From assembly GCA_945859605.1 (NCBI GenBank), contig OX243816.1, positions 24,626,199 through 24,690,198 on the forward strand: a stretch of 64,000 nucleotides of DNA. The letters run 5' to 3'. Each line of letters starts with the position of its first letter. Position 1 is the stretch's first letter. The DNA is from Lumbricus rubellus. Lineage: Eukaryota > Annelida > Clitellata > Crassiclitellata > Lumbricidae. A program made the position numbers and the translations under genes. The notes under the pieces were generated by a model. That model ran no database searches, was not told where the DNA came from, and saw only the letters and a program-made list of their open reading frames with translations. Below are positions 1 to 11,179 of the stretch, one piece after another.

Positions 1-31
1 AGCTGCCTCTCAGGCTGGCTGAGAGGCAGCT
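1..31. repeat. Perfect 13-bp hairpin
   Basis: AGCTGCCTCTCAG is followed by a 5-bp loop and its exact reverse complement. It lies at the window edge and its right end overlaps the target-site duplication of the fold-back element that follows. Confidence 0.8.
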
Positions 32-36
32 GTGAG

Positions 37-936
37 GGTTCCCTATCGTTAGGTCGTAATTGATTTCGTCGTAATCAATTCGTCGCAATTCATGTCGTCG
101 ATAATGAAATCGTCGCAACATAATTCGTCGCATGCAAGTCGTCATGTTCAATTCGTCGTTTTTTATGTTCGTTAAATAATATTGTCGCAGTTTGTTTGTA
201 GGCCCTATTGTGTATCTTTAAAAGTAGGCTACAACAAAAATTCTCATCATGCAAAGCTAATTTAAAAACTGACATTTTATGAAATTCATGGTTACATAAC
301 TAGCTTTCAAACGAATTAGGTCCCCAACAACTGTAGCCGCTGAAACACGCTCAGAAGAAGGTGCGTGATATCTCTGCACTGCTGGTAGTTTAACAACCGT
401 GTCTCCGGTACTATGCATTCGTGCATTAGGCCTACACGATCTCATTTCACATCGCCAATATGTCTTCCTGCTCACTTCTCTCTCCTTTGTATAAATATAA
501 CCCTCATAGACTGCCTTGTGATTTCCTCTTCTACTCGTAACAAGCGTTAATTTCGACATTATGGCGATTACTAAGCATAGGCCTACCTTCTCTTGTTACA
601 TGTTTAATGGCACTGCCATATCAAAGATTATTAGTGTCACCCTCCTCCTTTATCCAGGCTTGGGACTGGCACTAACAGAGTGCAACAAGTGGCGTACCTT
701 GGATTGTTGGGTGTATATTCGTCGACTAGAAGTCTGCTGTAGCAGAGGCTCAATGATTACGACCAGTTGAGGAATGACTACTTGATTTACGACCAATACG
801 ACTAAATGATTGCGATTACTTGGCTGCAACGATATTGAGGGCGATAAAATTGATTCGCGACCAATTAATTAACGACTATATGACTGCTACGAAATGATCT
901 GCGACTACATGATCTGCGACGATATGGATGGTTATC
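37..936. mobile_element. Fold-back element FB1 (Mutator-like candidate)
   Basis: A 900-bp element flanked by the 8-bp direct repeat GCTGTGAG (29-36 and 937-944). The left arm (about 50-170) is a run of degenerate ~17-bp units of the type TAATCAATTCGTCGCA. The right arm (about 740-930) carries the same motif in inverted orientation (GCGACTACATGATCT type). The interior encodes a FLYWCH zinc finger on the minus strand. Fold-back arms, an 8-bp duplication and a FLYWCH finger together fit the Mutator-like superfamily; no DDE transposase core is present, so the element is non-autonomous. Confidence 0.75.
257..559 (-). CDS. FLYWCH-type zinc-finger ORF inside FB1
   Basis: A 100-codon frame read on the minus strand from an ATG at 559. 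Residues 3-70 follow the FLYWCH pattern: LTLVTSRRGNHKAVYEGY, then TYWRCEMRSC with the Trp and the two zinc Cys four residues apart, then HSTGDTVV, and a final QRYHAPS where the family has HxHAP. The first zinc His is therefore replaced, which may weaken folding. FLYWCH fingers occur at the N-terminus of many Mutator-like transposases and in some host proteins. The frame ends soon after the finger without a catalytic domain, so this is either a truncated transposase or a captured finger. Confidence 0.65.
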   Translation of the reverse strand: MSKLTLVTSRRGNHKAVYEGYIYTKEREVSRKTYWRCEMRSCRPNARMHSTGDTVVKLPAVQRYHAPSSERVSAATVVGDLIRLKASYVTMNFIKCQFLN

Positions 937-971
937 GCTGTGAGCAGCTGCTCTTCTTCCTTCTCAGCAGT

Positions 972-1674
972 CGATGGCCAACAGCACAGACGTCGTATCT
1001 ACACTTTTTTCAGAAAATCACTTTTTGACGGTATTCGATGCGTAAAATTATTCTTCACAGCCTCACAAATGTTGTATGTACATACGATGAATATGCAGTA
1101 AGATATCGTTCAGAAACTGAATGTCGTATCTGCAATAATAAGAACACAAATGTCGTATCTGCCACATATACGACATTTGTGCAGTAATTGCTGCCGCATA
1201 TACGACATTTGTGCAGTAATTTCTGTCACATACGACATTTGTGCAGTATATTCTGCCACATACGACATTTGTGCAGTAATTTCTGCCACACATGACATCT
1301 GTGCATTTGGTGGGGGGCTGAGCCCCTAGCCCCCTACCGCCGTCACTGTGTATGAAAAGCAACATGCTTGTAACAGATAGTTTTGTTCTGTCGTCTTTAA
1401 TGCTCTTGTTCTTGCACATTACGATGATCGTGCGGTTGTCCTTCAAAAATAATCTACTGCACAGATGTCGTATATGGCCTTTAATTACATTTTAAAGTCT
1501 TTTCGTTATGCTGCTGCATAAAAGACACTGACAATATCACTTGCTGAATCAAAATAAACATTTTGGCTATCTCACTTTTTATGAAAAAGGAACATGTATC
1601 TTGCAAAAACGTTTTTCCAACTTCCTGAAAAGTTTTGGTTTTTGCACATACGACGTCTGTGCTGTTGACCATCG
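972..1674. mobile_element. Inverted-repeat element with internal ~32-bp tandem array
   Basis: The ends are near-identical inverted repeats of at least 27 bp: CGATGGCCAACAGCACAGAC at 972 and its reverse complement ending at 1674, with one mismatch (GGTC for GGCC). Similarity continues weakly for about 15 bp more. The interior holds a tandem array containing TACGACATTTGTGCAG. I found no target-site duplication. It abuts FB1 almost directly and resembles it in architecture. Confidence 0.6.
1120..1312. repeat. Minisatellite, ~32-bp unit
   Basis: About five and a half copies of a ~32-bp unit containing ACATACGACATTTGTGCAGT, with the first units inverted or degenerate. Open frames over this stretch are products of the repeat. 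Confidence 0.8.
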
Positions 1675-1787
1675 TCCTGTACTTCTTATCTTCTAATTGG
1701 TGTTGTACTTCATAGCTCACTAACGACTTTATTGTGCACATTTCTAATCTCACACACTCATCATAATTTTTATTTAAGGCTTTGTTT

Positions 1788-2016
1788 GTTTTGTTTGTTT
1801 GTATGTGCACTTGTTATGGCACCACTTCAAGCTCTCGCTACTCAGAGGCGCTCCCGAATGCAGCGCGGACACTGCATCGGAGTTTCACGCTGAAGCGCTG
1901 AGCAATTGTGATTGAAGGACTTGCCCAAGGTCCCTACGCGGCGACTTGAGGTGGATTCGAAACTCGAACCTTCCGGCTTCAAGGCAGCGATGCCACCACT
2001 ACACCACCACGCCCCA
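1788..2016 (-). mobile_element. tRNA-derived SINE, near full length
   Basis: Read on the minus strand, the head (2016 downwards) carries tRNA promoter boxes, with GTGGTGTAGTGGTGG near the A box and GGTTCGAGTTTCGAATCC near the B box. The body contains CCTTGGGCAAGTCCTTCA and the 3' module CTCTGAGTAG...GGTGCCATAACAAG, followed by a TTTG-rich tail. It matches the + strand copy at 42173-42402 over most of its length. Confidence 0.8.
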
Positions 2017-2134
2017 CAAAATTGGAATGGCCTTCCTTATGCGCCACGCCTATACCCTGGAACTTTTGAGATGTAGGCGTAGCTCAAGTGAAGGCGTTGC
2101 AAGGTCATTTGTCATTCTGTCTTTATTACTTTAA

Positions 2135-2274
2135 TTGTTGCTTTTATATATTCTCGAATTGACTACTGCAATTCTCTTCTCATCGTTCTTCATTCAGCTA
2201 AGTTTCATCTATCATCGCTTCAGTCAGTGCTCAGCTTAGCTGAGGAACACCCAATGCAACAGGAACCCACTGAG
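2135..2274 (+). pseudogene. LINE reverse-transcriptase C-terminal fragment
   Basis: The translation contains YSRIDYCNSLL and LSSLQSVLS, typical of the region after the palm domain in CR1/L2-type LINEs. It is cut on the right by the hAT element at 2275. Confidence 0.5.
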
Positions 2275-4725
2275 CAGTGATGTAGTCGAGTCCACCTGAA
2301 CCGAGACCGAGTCCAGCTAAGCCGAGTCCAAGTCGAGTTCGAGTCCAATGTGGTTCGAGTCCGAATCTGAGTCATTAGGGATCGAATCCAAGTCTGAGTC
2401 TGAGTCCAGTAACACCAAGATCCACTGAAACACTCGATAGGCCTGTTATGGCATAAAAAAATATCGATACTAACCCATATATGGAAAAAAATTAATGTAA
2501 TTTATCCAAATTGAACTTTTTAAAATACTGAATTAGATAAAGTTTTGTTCGATAACCTGGCGAAATGGAATGGAAACAAATTCTTCCACTGCCAAACACA
2601 AATTCAAGAGGCGCTTCTTGTGGAATCTCTCATGTTGGGATTTGCAGCCAAAGCTACAACCCATCAGCAATGCCTTTGCTTTTAAAGTTAGGCCCCCAGA
2701 AATTCGCGATCTTGCGCAGCGCAAATTTTGCGCAAATTTCCAGGTTTCGCGCAACAGTGCAAAAATTGGCATTCTGTGCGATTTTAACGCAATTTTTGAC
2801 AAAATCTTGCTAATATATCTATATTTAGCTTTGATTTACTTAAAATTCACTGCGGCGCACGGCAGTTCAACATAGCAACGAAACCGATGAGCGATAATCA
2901 AAATGGCGGCTGCCAAATGGGACGAAATTATAGAGGAATTTTTAGTTGTAGATCGTTATTTTTAGTAGTAATGCACAAAACTTAAAGTATAAAAATGCCA
3001 GAACTTCAAGGCTACACAATAAAATATGTTAGACGAAGTTTCCCAATGCGGTCACATACAAGCGTCGCGTGCCCTCTCGGCTTATGACAGAACGAGTGCA
3101 TTTAATCCATAGGCGTCACACGGGCACACAAAGATGGAAGGCTACTATTCAGCAGGTTGTGTAACTTGGTGATTCATTATAATATAGGCATATACAATAC
3201 CATTACGAAGTTGTATTTGTAATGAGCGTAGATTTCGGTGGGCGTAAATTTGGCAAAATTAAAATTCTTTGCAATCATCTGAATGCATTAATCTCATGGT
3301 TATAGAAACTTTATAACTGCATTTCTTGCTTGATTGTCTAATTTCTAGAACGCCAAAGCTTTACACTAAATGACAAAAACACTGTTATATACTTTGGTAC
3401 AGTGACTCAATGAAAAAATAACGATCATTATAATTTTTAACTTTTTGCGCAAAATTCGCGCAAATATATGGTTTTTTGTGGGCAATTTTTTCTTTTTTGG
3501 CGCATTTTTCTGGGAGGCCTATAAAGTAACCTAAATGTTCGGAGTCTGTGGTATGGGGGAATGGGGCATCCATGATGCACTGTGTCAATATCATCTGCCC
3601 TCCAAATACCCCAGCACAATATCATAGTGTCAATATCATCTGCCCTCCAAATACCCCAGCACAGACCAACTAAGTGCTACGACATTGCCTGTATGTTGCA
3701 ATCGACAAACTTGTGTAGTATATCTATTACTGATGATGTAAATAGACCTCTGCACCCGGTTCCAAGATCAGAGAAGTTCTAATAGCCACCATCCACAAAT
3801 AGCCAATATCCTCCAACCATGGGCGTCCACAGCGGGGCGCAAGGGGACGCAAGTGTGCCCCTCTGGATTTTTCGCATAGTTGCACCTAAATTTAGATTAT
3901 TTGGTTGTGATTGTTACAACGGGATTTTCATTGTGATTGTCGATTCATTCTACAAGTTGAACCTATATATCTTTCTTTGGGCGCGTAACGTGTAGGTAGG
4001 CTACAGGATTCTCTCGTGGTAATATGGAAATTCAAACTGTGACCCATTAAATTTAGACCATGTGACAATTATTTAATAGTTTGCGCCCCTCTAGAAAAAT
4101 TCATGCGGACGCCCATGCCTCCAACCACTATCCTCATTTGTCTTATCCATAGATAAAGTAGAAGCCCATGTCCTATCTGATCAGCATATTAATGCCAAGT
4201 TTATTGAGGTTTTAAAATATCAAATTCGATTTCGACCATATGCATGCCATGGATGCCTGGTTATGTTTGTGTACATATGTGTCCATAAGCTCAAGTTCAA
4301 ATGTTTCCAATCGCCCATCTCGTAACCCCACACCGACCATACATCAAAGAACCTACACCTGTAATTAACTTCGCTCGCCCTGTGCTCTGCGGTGCCCAGC
4401 CATCCGTCACATTACTTCAATGTCAGGTTGTTTATACTGACGATCCTGTGTCTTAAACCCTTAGGCTACAAGGGCTCCTTTGTTTTAGTTGAGTGATGAA
4501 GAAAGCAGAGGAAATGTCTGAATTGGTTGTGGAAATACAGGTTGTGGCCTGTACCACGGAGAATTCGCAACTCGGAAACTGAGTCACCGAGTCAAATTTC
4601 TAGTCTAGAGCTTCGAGTCCAAGTTCGAGCCTGACAGTCCGAGTTCAAGTCCAAGTCTGAGTCTGCAGAAAATCGGTCTCGAGTCGGACTCGAGTTTTTT
4701 GCCGAACTCGAGTACTACATCACTG
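2275..4725. mobile_element. hAT element H1 with GAGTC-rich fold-back arms
   Basis: Flanked by a perfect 8-bp duplication, CCACTGAG (2267-2274 and 4726-4733). The ends are CAGTGATGTAG and its inverse CTACATCACTG, matching hAT-type CAGNG termini and 8-bp duplications. Subterminal arms (2283-2420 and 4560-4710) are irregular repeats of CGAGTCC/GAGTCCAAGT in inverted orientation. The interior has a stretch rich in GCGCAAATTT (2700-2770, 3440-3500) and no transposase that I can recognise. A second hAT is inserted at 3818. Confidence 0.85.
3818..4117. mobile_element. hAT MITE H2 nested in H1
   Basis: A 300-bp element with ends CATGGGCGTCCAC and GCGGACGCCCATG, flanked by the perfect 8-bp duplication CCTCCAAC (3810-3817 and 4118-4125). 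The arms also share GGGGCGC and CTAGAGGGGCGC-type sequence. Confidence 0.85.
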
Positions 4726-4930
4726 CCACTGAGTTCTGGAGTCACCGGAAATGATTATTTGGTTATGATCAGACGGGTAGGACCAAAGCCAAAGTAGAGG
4801 AGGACCCTTGAGTCAGCAGTTTTCAAGACATTGCAACAGAATATCATGTTCGCACCATGTCAAAGGCAACAGAGACATCGAAGAGAGCCTTGGACTTGAG
4901 ACTTGTCGACAGCAGGGTATATATATCAGA

Positions 4931-5702
4931 AATGCAACAAAAAGTACCAAAAACACGATTTTATTAAGTCTCATCTCAATAACTGCTGTCAAATGAACTT
5001 GGTAGTGCTTCACAACTTGTGTTCAATGTGCCCACCACCAGTGCCAAAACTTCTTTAGAGTTTCTTTGCAAAGTTCTTGATGGACCCCTGATTAATCTGA
5101 CAGATTTCTTATTTGCCAATTTGATTGTTATCTTGCTAGGTGACTTCTCAGTGGCGTGCAGTCACGCTGGTACCCTGTTTCTTTTTTAAATAGTAATAAT
5201 AATGGTCATCTGGCAATATGAAGGCCATTAGATAACAATTATATGAGATGAGACTTAATAAAATCGTGTTTTTGCTACTTTTTGCTGCGTTACGTCTTTG
5301 AAACGTCACAAAATGGGGGTGGCCTCACTAAAAGTGATATAACTTTTCTTTTGCTTGAAATATTGTGATGAAATCTGGCCATCATGTGTGGATATGAATT
5401 GTCATTTAGCGTGTAAAATTTCATTTTGATGTTCTTACTTCTGGCCAAGATATTGGTCAGAATAATTGAGTTGATGTTTTGTTAACGTTTTGTTGCGTCG
5501 GGTTTTTGAATCGTCAAAAAACGGTGGGGGGCTTCACTAAAAGTGGTAATACTTTTGTTCTGTTTGAAATATTTTATTGAAATCTGGCCATCTGGTGTAA
5601 ATATGAATTGTCTTTAAGACTGTAAAATTTGATTTAGAAATCCTTACATTTGATCGAAATATTGGCAAAAATCTAAGGGGGGTCTTTTTTTGGCCCACCC
5701 TG
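4931..5702. mobile_element. Mariner-type element M1 copy (left end truncated)
   Basis: Homologous to the element at 33485-34776, with repeated arms containing CTTTAAGACTGTAAA and a core around TTGGTAGTGCTTCACAACTT. The right end CCCACCCTG abuts TA at 5703-5704. The core is in the opposite orientation to the other copy, which is possible because the arms are nearly palindromic. Confidence 0.65.
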
Positions 5703-6020
5703 TATATTGGCAAGAGCTCTGTCACTTTACTATGCATTCCTCCACTCAAGGTGAACTCTTCATTGCGTGAGCGTGAGCTGCTCTTAGATAGCACCGTGCT
5801 TTCTGTTATTGGCCTCATGGTACAGAGTAGGATTCCACTGTCTATGCCTAGGGTTTGCTCTGATGCATTTTTTCGCATCCTTAAAACCGTTGTTTTCAAC
5901 TGATGTTGGGTTGGGAGCTCTCCTGAGTAGCAACCTTGACAGGCACTATATAGATCTTCATATCGAATAAATGAATGAATGAATGAATGAATGAATGAAT
6001 GAATGAATGAATGAATGAAT
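5703..6020 (+). mobile_element. LINE 3' end with (TGAA)n tail
   Basis: The C-terminal frame ends with FFRILKTVVFN-type sequence, followed by the 3' module GGGAGCTCTCCTGAGTAG...CACTATATAGAT and about fourteen TGAA units (5967-6020). The same 3' module recurs through the window. Confidence 0.65.
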
Positions 6021-6072
6021 GTGCATTTTGAAGTAAAACTGAAAATCATTTTTCTATAAATATCTGTTGAAG

Positions 6073-6279
6073 GACCTTGCTCAAGACTGTCTTCGCATTG
6101 ACAAATTGAGAACATTTGCTGAGATTGTGTATGGGTTAGATCCAGCCATTCTATCATACAGCGCTGAGACACGTCGTTACTCATCCACTGTGGCATCTGG
6201 ACATAAAGATGAGGAGGAGGAGGAAGTTAGGAAAATTGCAGATGCAAAAGATATGGTATCATCAGATGAATTAAGTGAT
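6073..6279 (+). CDS. SMG6: SMG6 coding exon (C-terminal end of helical region and acidic linker)
   Basis: SMG6 is the endonuclease of nonsense-mediated mRNA decay and cuts mRNA near premature stop codons. This 207-bp exon encodes 69 residues in phase 0. The segment around DLAQDCLRIDKLRTF resembles the piece of animal SMG6 that follows the 14-3-3-like/TPR region, and a Glu/Asp-rich linker (EEEEEV) follows, as in vertebrate SMG6. The 3' end is a consensus donor, GTAAGT at 6280. The start is inferred from the AG at 6071-6072; its polypyrimidine tract is weak, so the exon could begin slightly upstream. The preceding exon was not found in the window. A LINE 3' end with a (TGAA)n tail lies immediately upstream. 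Family identification rests on remembered similarity, not on a search. Confidence 0.8.
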
Positions 6280-6369
6280 GTAAGTCATTTTTTGCTGCTG
6301 AATTTTTGTTTCAATGTTTATCTTATCATTGTTATGGTGATAATGTGAGGTATGTGGTTGACTCTAGAC

Positions 6370-6441
6370 ATCTTCTTCTTCTTCTTTTTCTTCTCCTCCT
6401 CCTCCTCCCTCTCCTCCTCCTCCTTCTTCTTCTTCTTCTTA
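6370..6441 (+). repeat. (TTC)n/(TCC)n tract in SMG6 intron
   Basis: A nearly uninterrupted polypyrimidine tract. The leucine-rich frame across it is a repeat artefact. Confidence 0.9.
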
Positions 6442-6522
6442 TAGTATGGCCCATCTTCTTGCTATTCCTATTGCTTCCCTCTTTCAAAAAACACTAACAG
6501 ATTGATTTATTTCCCCTCAACA

Positions 6523-6985
6523 GAAAGAAAGCAAGATCACCCCTCTTCCTAAGGTCTCCAAACCAAGATCAGAAATTGATTACCTCTCAATATCTATTAC
6601 GCCTGTGCTGTGGAAAATTTTGGAAAAATTATTGGTAAAAAATTATTATTGTCCTGTATTCACTTACCCAACTAAAAATAGTCTGTTTGCTGACCAATAA
6701 GCCTTCTGGCCTACAAGTTCAACTTCTGCAGCGCTCATGGCTTTCACACATCATTTACTAGACACTGTTGAGCATGAGCCTTATGTACGTTTAATTTCAC
6801 TTGATTTTTCTAAAGCTTTCGACACAGCTAGACAAAATAGCCTTGCTATGCAGCTTGTCTCACTTCCAATTCCAGACTTTGTTTATAATTGGGTAATTGC
6901 ATTATTATATCGTTGAGTGCATTGTACCGAGTTCTGTGCAATTGTCTCTTCTTGCAAAAATATCAATGCAACTTTTGTTCAGTGT
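6523..6985 (+). pseudogene. Degenerate LINE reverse-transcriptase fragment
   Basis: The frame reads ITPLPKVSKPRSEIDYLSIS and ITPVLWKILEKLL, then after a stop LISLDFSKAFDT, the A motif of reverse transcriptase with its catalytic Asp. This block order is that of CR1/jockey-group LINEs. It is broken by stops and truncated at both ends. It begins directly after CCCTCAACAG, an acceptor-like site in phase with the SMG6 exon at 6073-6279, so accidental exonisation is conceivable but not supported. Confidence 0.7.
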
Positions 6986-7504
6986 CTGGTTCACAGATAC
7001 ATGGTAAAAAATAAAGTTCAAGCTAAAAACCAAGGCACCATCCCAGTTTGTTAGGTCTATCATTAGTATTATTGAGTCAAAATTTTAGCTTCCTATTCCA
7101 ACTGAAAGGCGGTGCTCAACGTCTGTCTTACTTTGCATGGGTCAATAAAAATACGTTAATTGTAGAAATATATTCCCATACATTTGTGTTTTTTATTTCA
7201 AGATAAATCACACGTTACTGTAACATGACAATATGTGTGACACTTAAGCAATTGGTGAGCTTGAAATATAAAATTTTATTAGGCTTTAAATATGAAAAAT
7301 GTCAAAAAATGTCAACAAATCGATAAATGTCGATTGTTCTCATTTTATGACTCCAAAACACGATGCAGTCTTATACTCCAGTAAGGCTTTGAAAGCACCA
7401 TGTCAACAGCAGATTTCTTTGTTCATTGAGTGGGGGACAGCTTTCCGATTTGCCTCGACCACTTGGAGAAAACACTGCTTTCTTCTTCATCAGTGATCTT
7501 CTTC
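6986..7504. other. SMG6 intron, no recognised feature
   Basis: AT-rich unique-looking sequence. I see no coding exon, RNA gene or clear repeat here. Confidence 0.5.
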
Positions 7505-9200
7505 TTCTTTAGTTCTCTGCCGTCAGGCAGGTTCATATGTCCAAAGACGCCACGCATATCTGTTCTGTACGTTCCTCTTTAGCCATCTGTAACCATCCTT
7601 TGTCAGCGTCCAGTTCAGTAGCATTGTTCTTGGTCTTCCTCTTGTCTTCTTCCTCTCCAATATTCCCTCGATGATGTCTCTTACTATGGTGTCACTCCTC
7701 ATGATGTGGCCAATCCAGTTTCTCTGCCTCCTCCGTATTGTCTCCAGCATTAACCTTTTCTCACCCAGTGGCGGATCCAGAACTGTTTTTAGGGGGGGCC
7801 AAAATCTTGGGAAAAACCAAGAAAATTTCGGAAAAATTTTTGTTTAGTCGTCTGCCAAAATTTTCTGGAAAAAAAAACAATTTCAACCGCCAAAAAAGTT
7901 TATGACCTTTTTTTTTTGTCATCTGCCAAAATTTTCGGAAAAAACATACCATTTCATCCGCCAAAAAAGTTGATGACCTTTTCTTTTTTTTTTTTAGTCC
8001 TCAACTTCAAAACCGAGCGGCGCGGGCCACGTCCCATACAATTATCCATTGTACCCATATTCGTATTACTAATTTCGGACCAAATGGGGGGGCCACGTCC
8101 CATGGCAGTTTTCAATGGGGGGCCATGGCCGGATTGGCCCCCCCTGGATCCGCCCCTGTTCTCACCCACCATCTGCAGTATTTCTTCGTTCGTCTTGTGT
8201 TCCATCCAGCTGACGTGCTCCATTCTTCGCCAAATCCACATTTCGAAAACCTCCAATCTTTTTATGTCATCCTTTCTCATTGTCCATGTTTCTGACCCAT
8301 ACAGGACTACACTCCACACCAGCGTCTTGACCATTCTCTTCTTTAGGTTCATATTTAGTTTTCCTCTGAGGAGTTCCCCTCTTGTGTTGAATGCGTCTTT
8401 TCCCATGGCTATTCGTCTTTTTTTATTTCTACATGGCATCTTGCATCATCTGTGACCATACTTCCTAGGTAGCAGAATTTTTCCACGTGCTCTATTTCCT
8501 CTCCGTTTAATGTGATCTTTAAAATTGCTTTCTTTCCTCCTTTGCTTATCCTCATATATAGTCTTTGTCTTTTTGATGTTTATTTTCATGTCGTATTCTG
8601 CCAATATCATGTTCAGTCGATCCATCATTCTTTGTAGTCCTTCTTGAGTGCCTGCCATCATTGCTTGATAAATTATCATCCGCGAATCTCAGAGCTTTTA
8701 TCCCTTCATTCACTTCTTCCAACGTTTCCCTTACAATTTCTTCTATGTAGATATTAAATAGTATTGGGGAAAGTGGGCATCCTTGCCTCACACCTCTTCC
8801 TATCTTTCCTGGTTCCGAGCATTCTCCATCAATTCTTATTTTCACCTTCTGTCCCATATATATAGATTACCTATCAATCGCCTTTCCTGCCATTCCACTC
8901 CTATTCATCTTAGCACACTCATCAGCTTCTTCCAATCAATATCAAACGCTTTTCGTAGTCAACGTAACATATGTATAAGTCCTGTCCATGCTGGATACTT
9001 CTTTCCGTTAGAATTCTCAGTGCTACAATTGCATCTCTTGTTCCTCTTCCCTTTCTGAAGCCAAATTGATCCTCTCCAATACATTTATCATTTTCCGCTC
9101 TTGTCTGTAACCTTTTCGTGATAACTCTAAGTAGGATCTTTGATGCATGGGTAATGAGGCTTATAGTGCGGTGGTCCTCACATATTGTTGCATTTGCGTT
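7505..9200 (-). pseudogene. RTE-like LINE fragment, interrupted by a hAT
   Basis: Minus-strand frames in order: GFRKGRGTRDAIVALR and YVDYEKAFD (about 8920-9110), GVRQGCPLSPILFNIYIEE (about 8720-8790), a damaged palm motif ADD (ALRFADDN near 8690), LVWSVVLYGSETWTM (about 8290), and [18 protein letters not shown] (7690-7750), ending WTYEPA-stop near 7523. Several frameshifts are present. The A, B and C motifs and the C-terminal basic motif place it with RTE/RTE-X-like elements. A hAT MITE at 7766-8158 splits ILQMVGE from RLMLETIRR; removing it restores continuity. The 3' end continues into a GAA-rich tail. Confidence 0.8.
7766..8158. mobile_element. hAT MITE H3 inserted in the LINE
   Basis: A 393-bp element with ends CAGTGGCGGATCCAG and CTGGATCCGCCCCTG, flanked by the perfect 8-bp duplication TTCTCACC (7758-7765 and 8159-8166). 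The interior has G-rich and C-rich subterminal stretches (GGGGGGGCCA and TGGCCCCCCC). Confidence 0.92.
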
Positions 9201-9479
9201 TGAGTCAGTGATGAGTCAGTTTAATTCCTTGAACAACTTCACACTTCTCTCAGCGGTGTCGTTTACCACTCTCAATTGCTGACTTCAGTCTCTGCCCTGA
9301 TGATAATCATTATTCGCAGTCTATTGCTCTGGTGTAAGTGTAAAAACGAATCACCAAACTGAGTACTTCAGGCATGGCAGTAGTGTCAACGTTCGCTGGG
9401 TTGCAAACTCGCCCAGGCAATCCCCCCTCCTTCAGTGTCACAACACTACCCGTCAACATCCTTTCACCATGCTTTACAG

Positions 9480-9830
9480 CAGTGGTTCCCAACCTTTTTT
9501 GACTTTAGGGCCACTTTTTCTAAGTCGGAGGACACAAGGGCCACTTTTTCTTAGTTAAAGGACATCAGGACGTTTAGGGGCCACAATGTTAAAATTTAAT
9601 TAACTAAAAGCATATAAACCTGTTATTATTGATTCAAAATAGAATGCTTGATGTTATTTATAGACGTCAAAATAAAATAATTTGCAATAGAAAATAATTA
9701 AATGTTCTACCCTGTCCAAATTGTCAAATTTTTCATATATTTTTGTTAATTCTTTAAGAAATGAGGGCCATTTTTGAGGACTGGCGGGCCATTTCTTGAG
9801 GCCTCGCGGGCCACGGGTTGGGAACCGCTG
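9480..9830. mobile_element. hAT MITE H4
   Basis: A 351-bp element with ends CAGTGGTTCCCAACC and GGTTGGGAACCGCTG, and a perfect 8-bp duplication CTTTACAG (9472-9479 and 9831-9838). Internal GGGCCA-type words recur near both ends. This end sequence is typical of a widespread hAT lineage. Confidence 0.93.
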
Positions 9831-9838
9831 CTTTACAG

Positions 9839-10790
9839 CCATTCGGTAAAAGATCTTCACCTTATCTGTGACAGGCAGACTTTGGAAACATAGCAGAGTC
9901 AGACTTTCAGCCTTATCTAAAAGGTACCAAGTACTGCTAATTTTCTAGGACCTTCATGGCAGCAACGCTTATCTCCTATGGGTAATAGTTAACTGAATCA
10001 TATTTTCCAAGATCAATCAAAATTGACAGATCTTGTCCTGGAGTTTCTGCAGCAAGAGGAGGCCTTTGCCCATGCCTTTGAGTGAAGAAGGGAACCAAAT
10101 CATACAAATGGATGAATCTGAGTTCCTTCCCTCTGCCTTAGATTGAATAGATCATGTTGATTGGTAAATCGGTATATTTTGATTTCATACAGTAACCTGA
10201 CCATTCAACATGCATGGTAATTTGGGCTCTCCAGTTTCTTATTGAATGCTGACTTCCAATGACAACCATTTACAACTGAATGATTTCTTGATGGTCATCT
10301 CTGAAACTGACTTTATTTTCAGCAGACTGCTTGAGAAAACGGAATGCTCTCTCATGGGAGGATTCAGTCACGGATACGACTTCTAGTACTCATATGCTGT
10401 CACGTGTCACACCATCCCACACAGTCTCTTAAAGATTGGATTATATTTTGAATTAGATGGGCCACAACAGAAGATGAAGATTTTGGCTATCTGTCAAATC
10501 ATGTCATGCAAGGAATGGACACTTAAACACCCATAATATCACAAGTTTAGTCATGTGGCAAATGGGGAATCAATTGACACAAATTGTGCCTGTGGCAGTA
10601 AAAAGGTTAATGTGGCCAGAGCCATAATAACCATTGACTCTTTGTCTGGTATTGAATGAAAATTATTTTTGCTCTTGAGAACATTGCTAAACTTGAACTC
10701 AGCTACTGGAATATTTCAGTTTCTGTCTTGTTTGTCTATCTTTTCAGCAGAGTCAATCATTCATGACACATGTAAGGGCAAAAAAATAAT
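9839..10790. other. SMG6 intron, no recognised feature
   Basis: No exon, RNA gene or assignable repeat recognised. The stretch is moderately AT-rich with short frames only. Confidence 0.45.
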
Positions 10791-11179
10791 GTTGTGTTTC
10801 CGGTAACAGAGCTAAAAAAAATTGGGTAGGTAGGTCGAAAAATATTTTTATTTTAGTAAAATATTTTTATACAGTGACTATCCGAAAAATTATACCCCGC
10901 TGCTCTTTTTTGCACAAAGGTACATGCTGCAACAAAGTACATGCGCTAAGCAAGTATAAACTGCCTATTTTCCGACTGTCTGCACCTAAAACTGCTCCAG
11001 AAACAACCCTCTGGTAAGATAAAGTGGGAAAGTAAGGGTATGATGAGTGAGAACAGAACACCACCACTAGGGGTCGTTCCAGACTGGCCAAGCCAGTGAC
11101 TAGTTACACCTAGAGGTGACTCAAGTGAGAATGATAAGGTTAGAGGTTTCTCAAGACTGGCAGCAAGAAGTAGTTAGGC

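Noticed and set aside
6505..6640. Additional SMG6 exon after the acceptor-like CCCTCAACAG
   Set aside because: It is in phase with the preceding exon, but the protein (ITPLPKVSKPRSEIDYLSIS) is LINE reverse transcriptase with stops downstream, and the next SMG6 exon fits directly at 17091.
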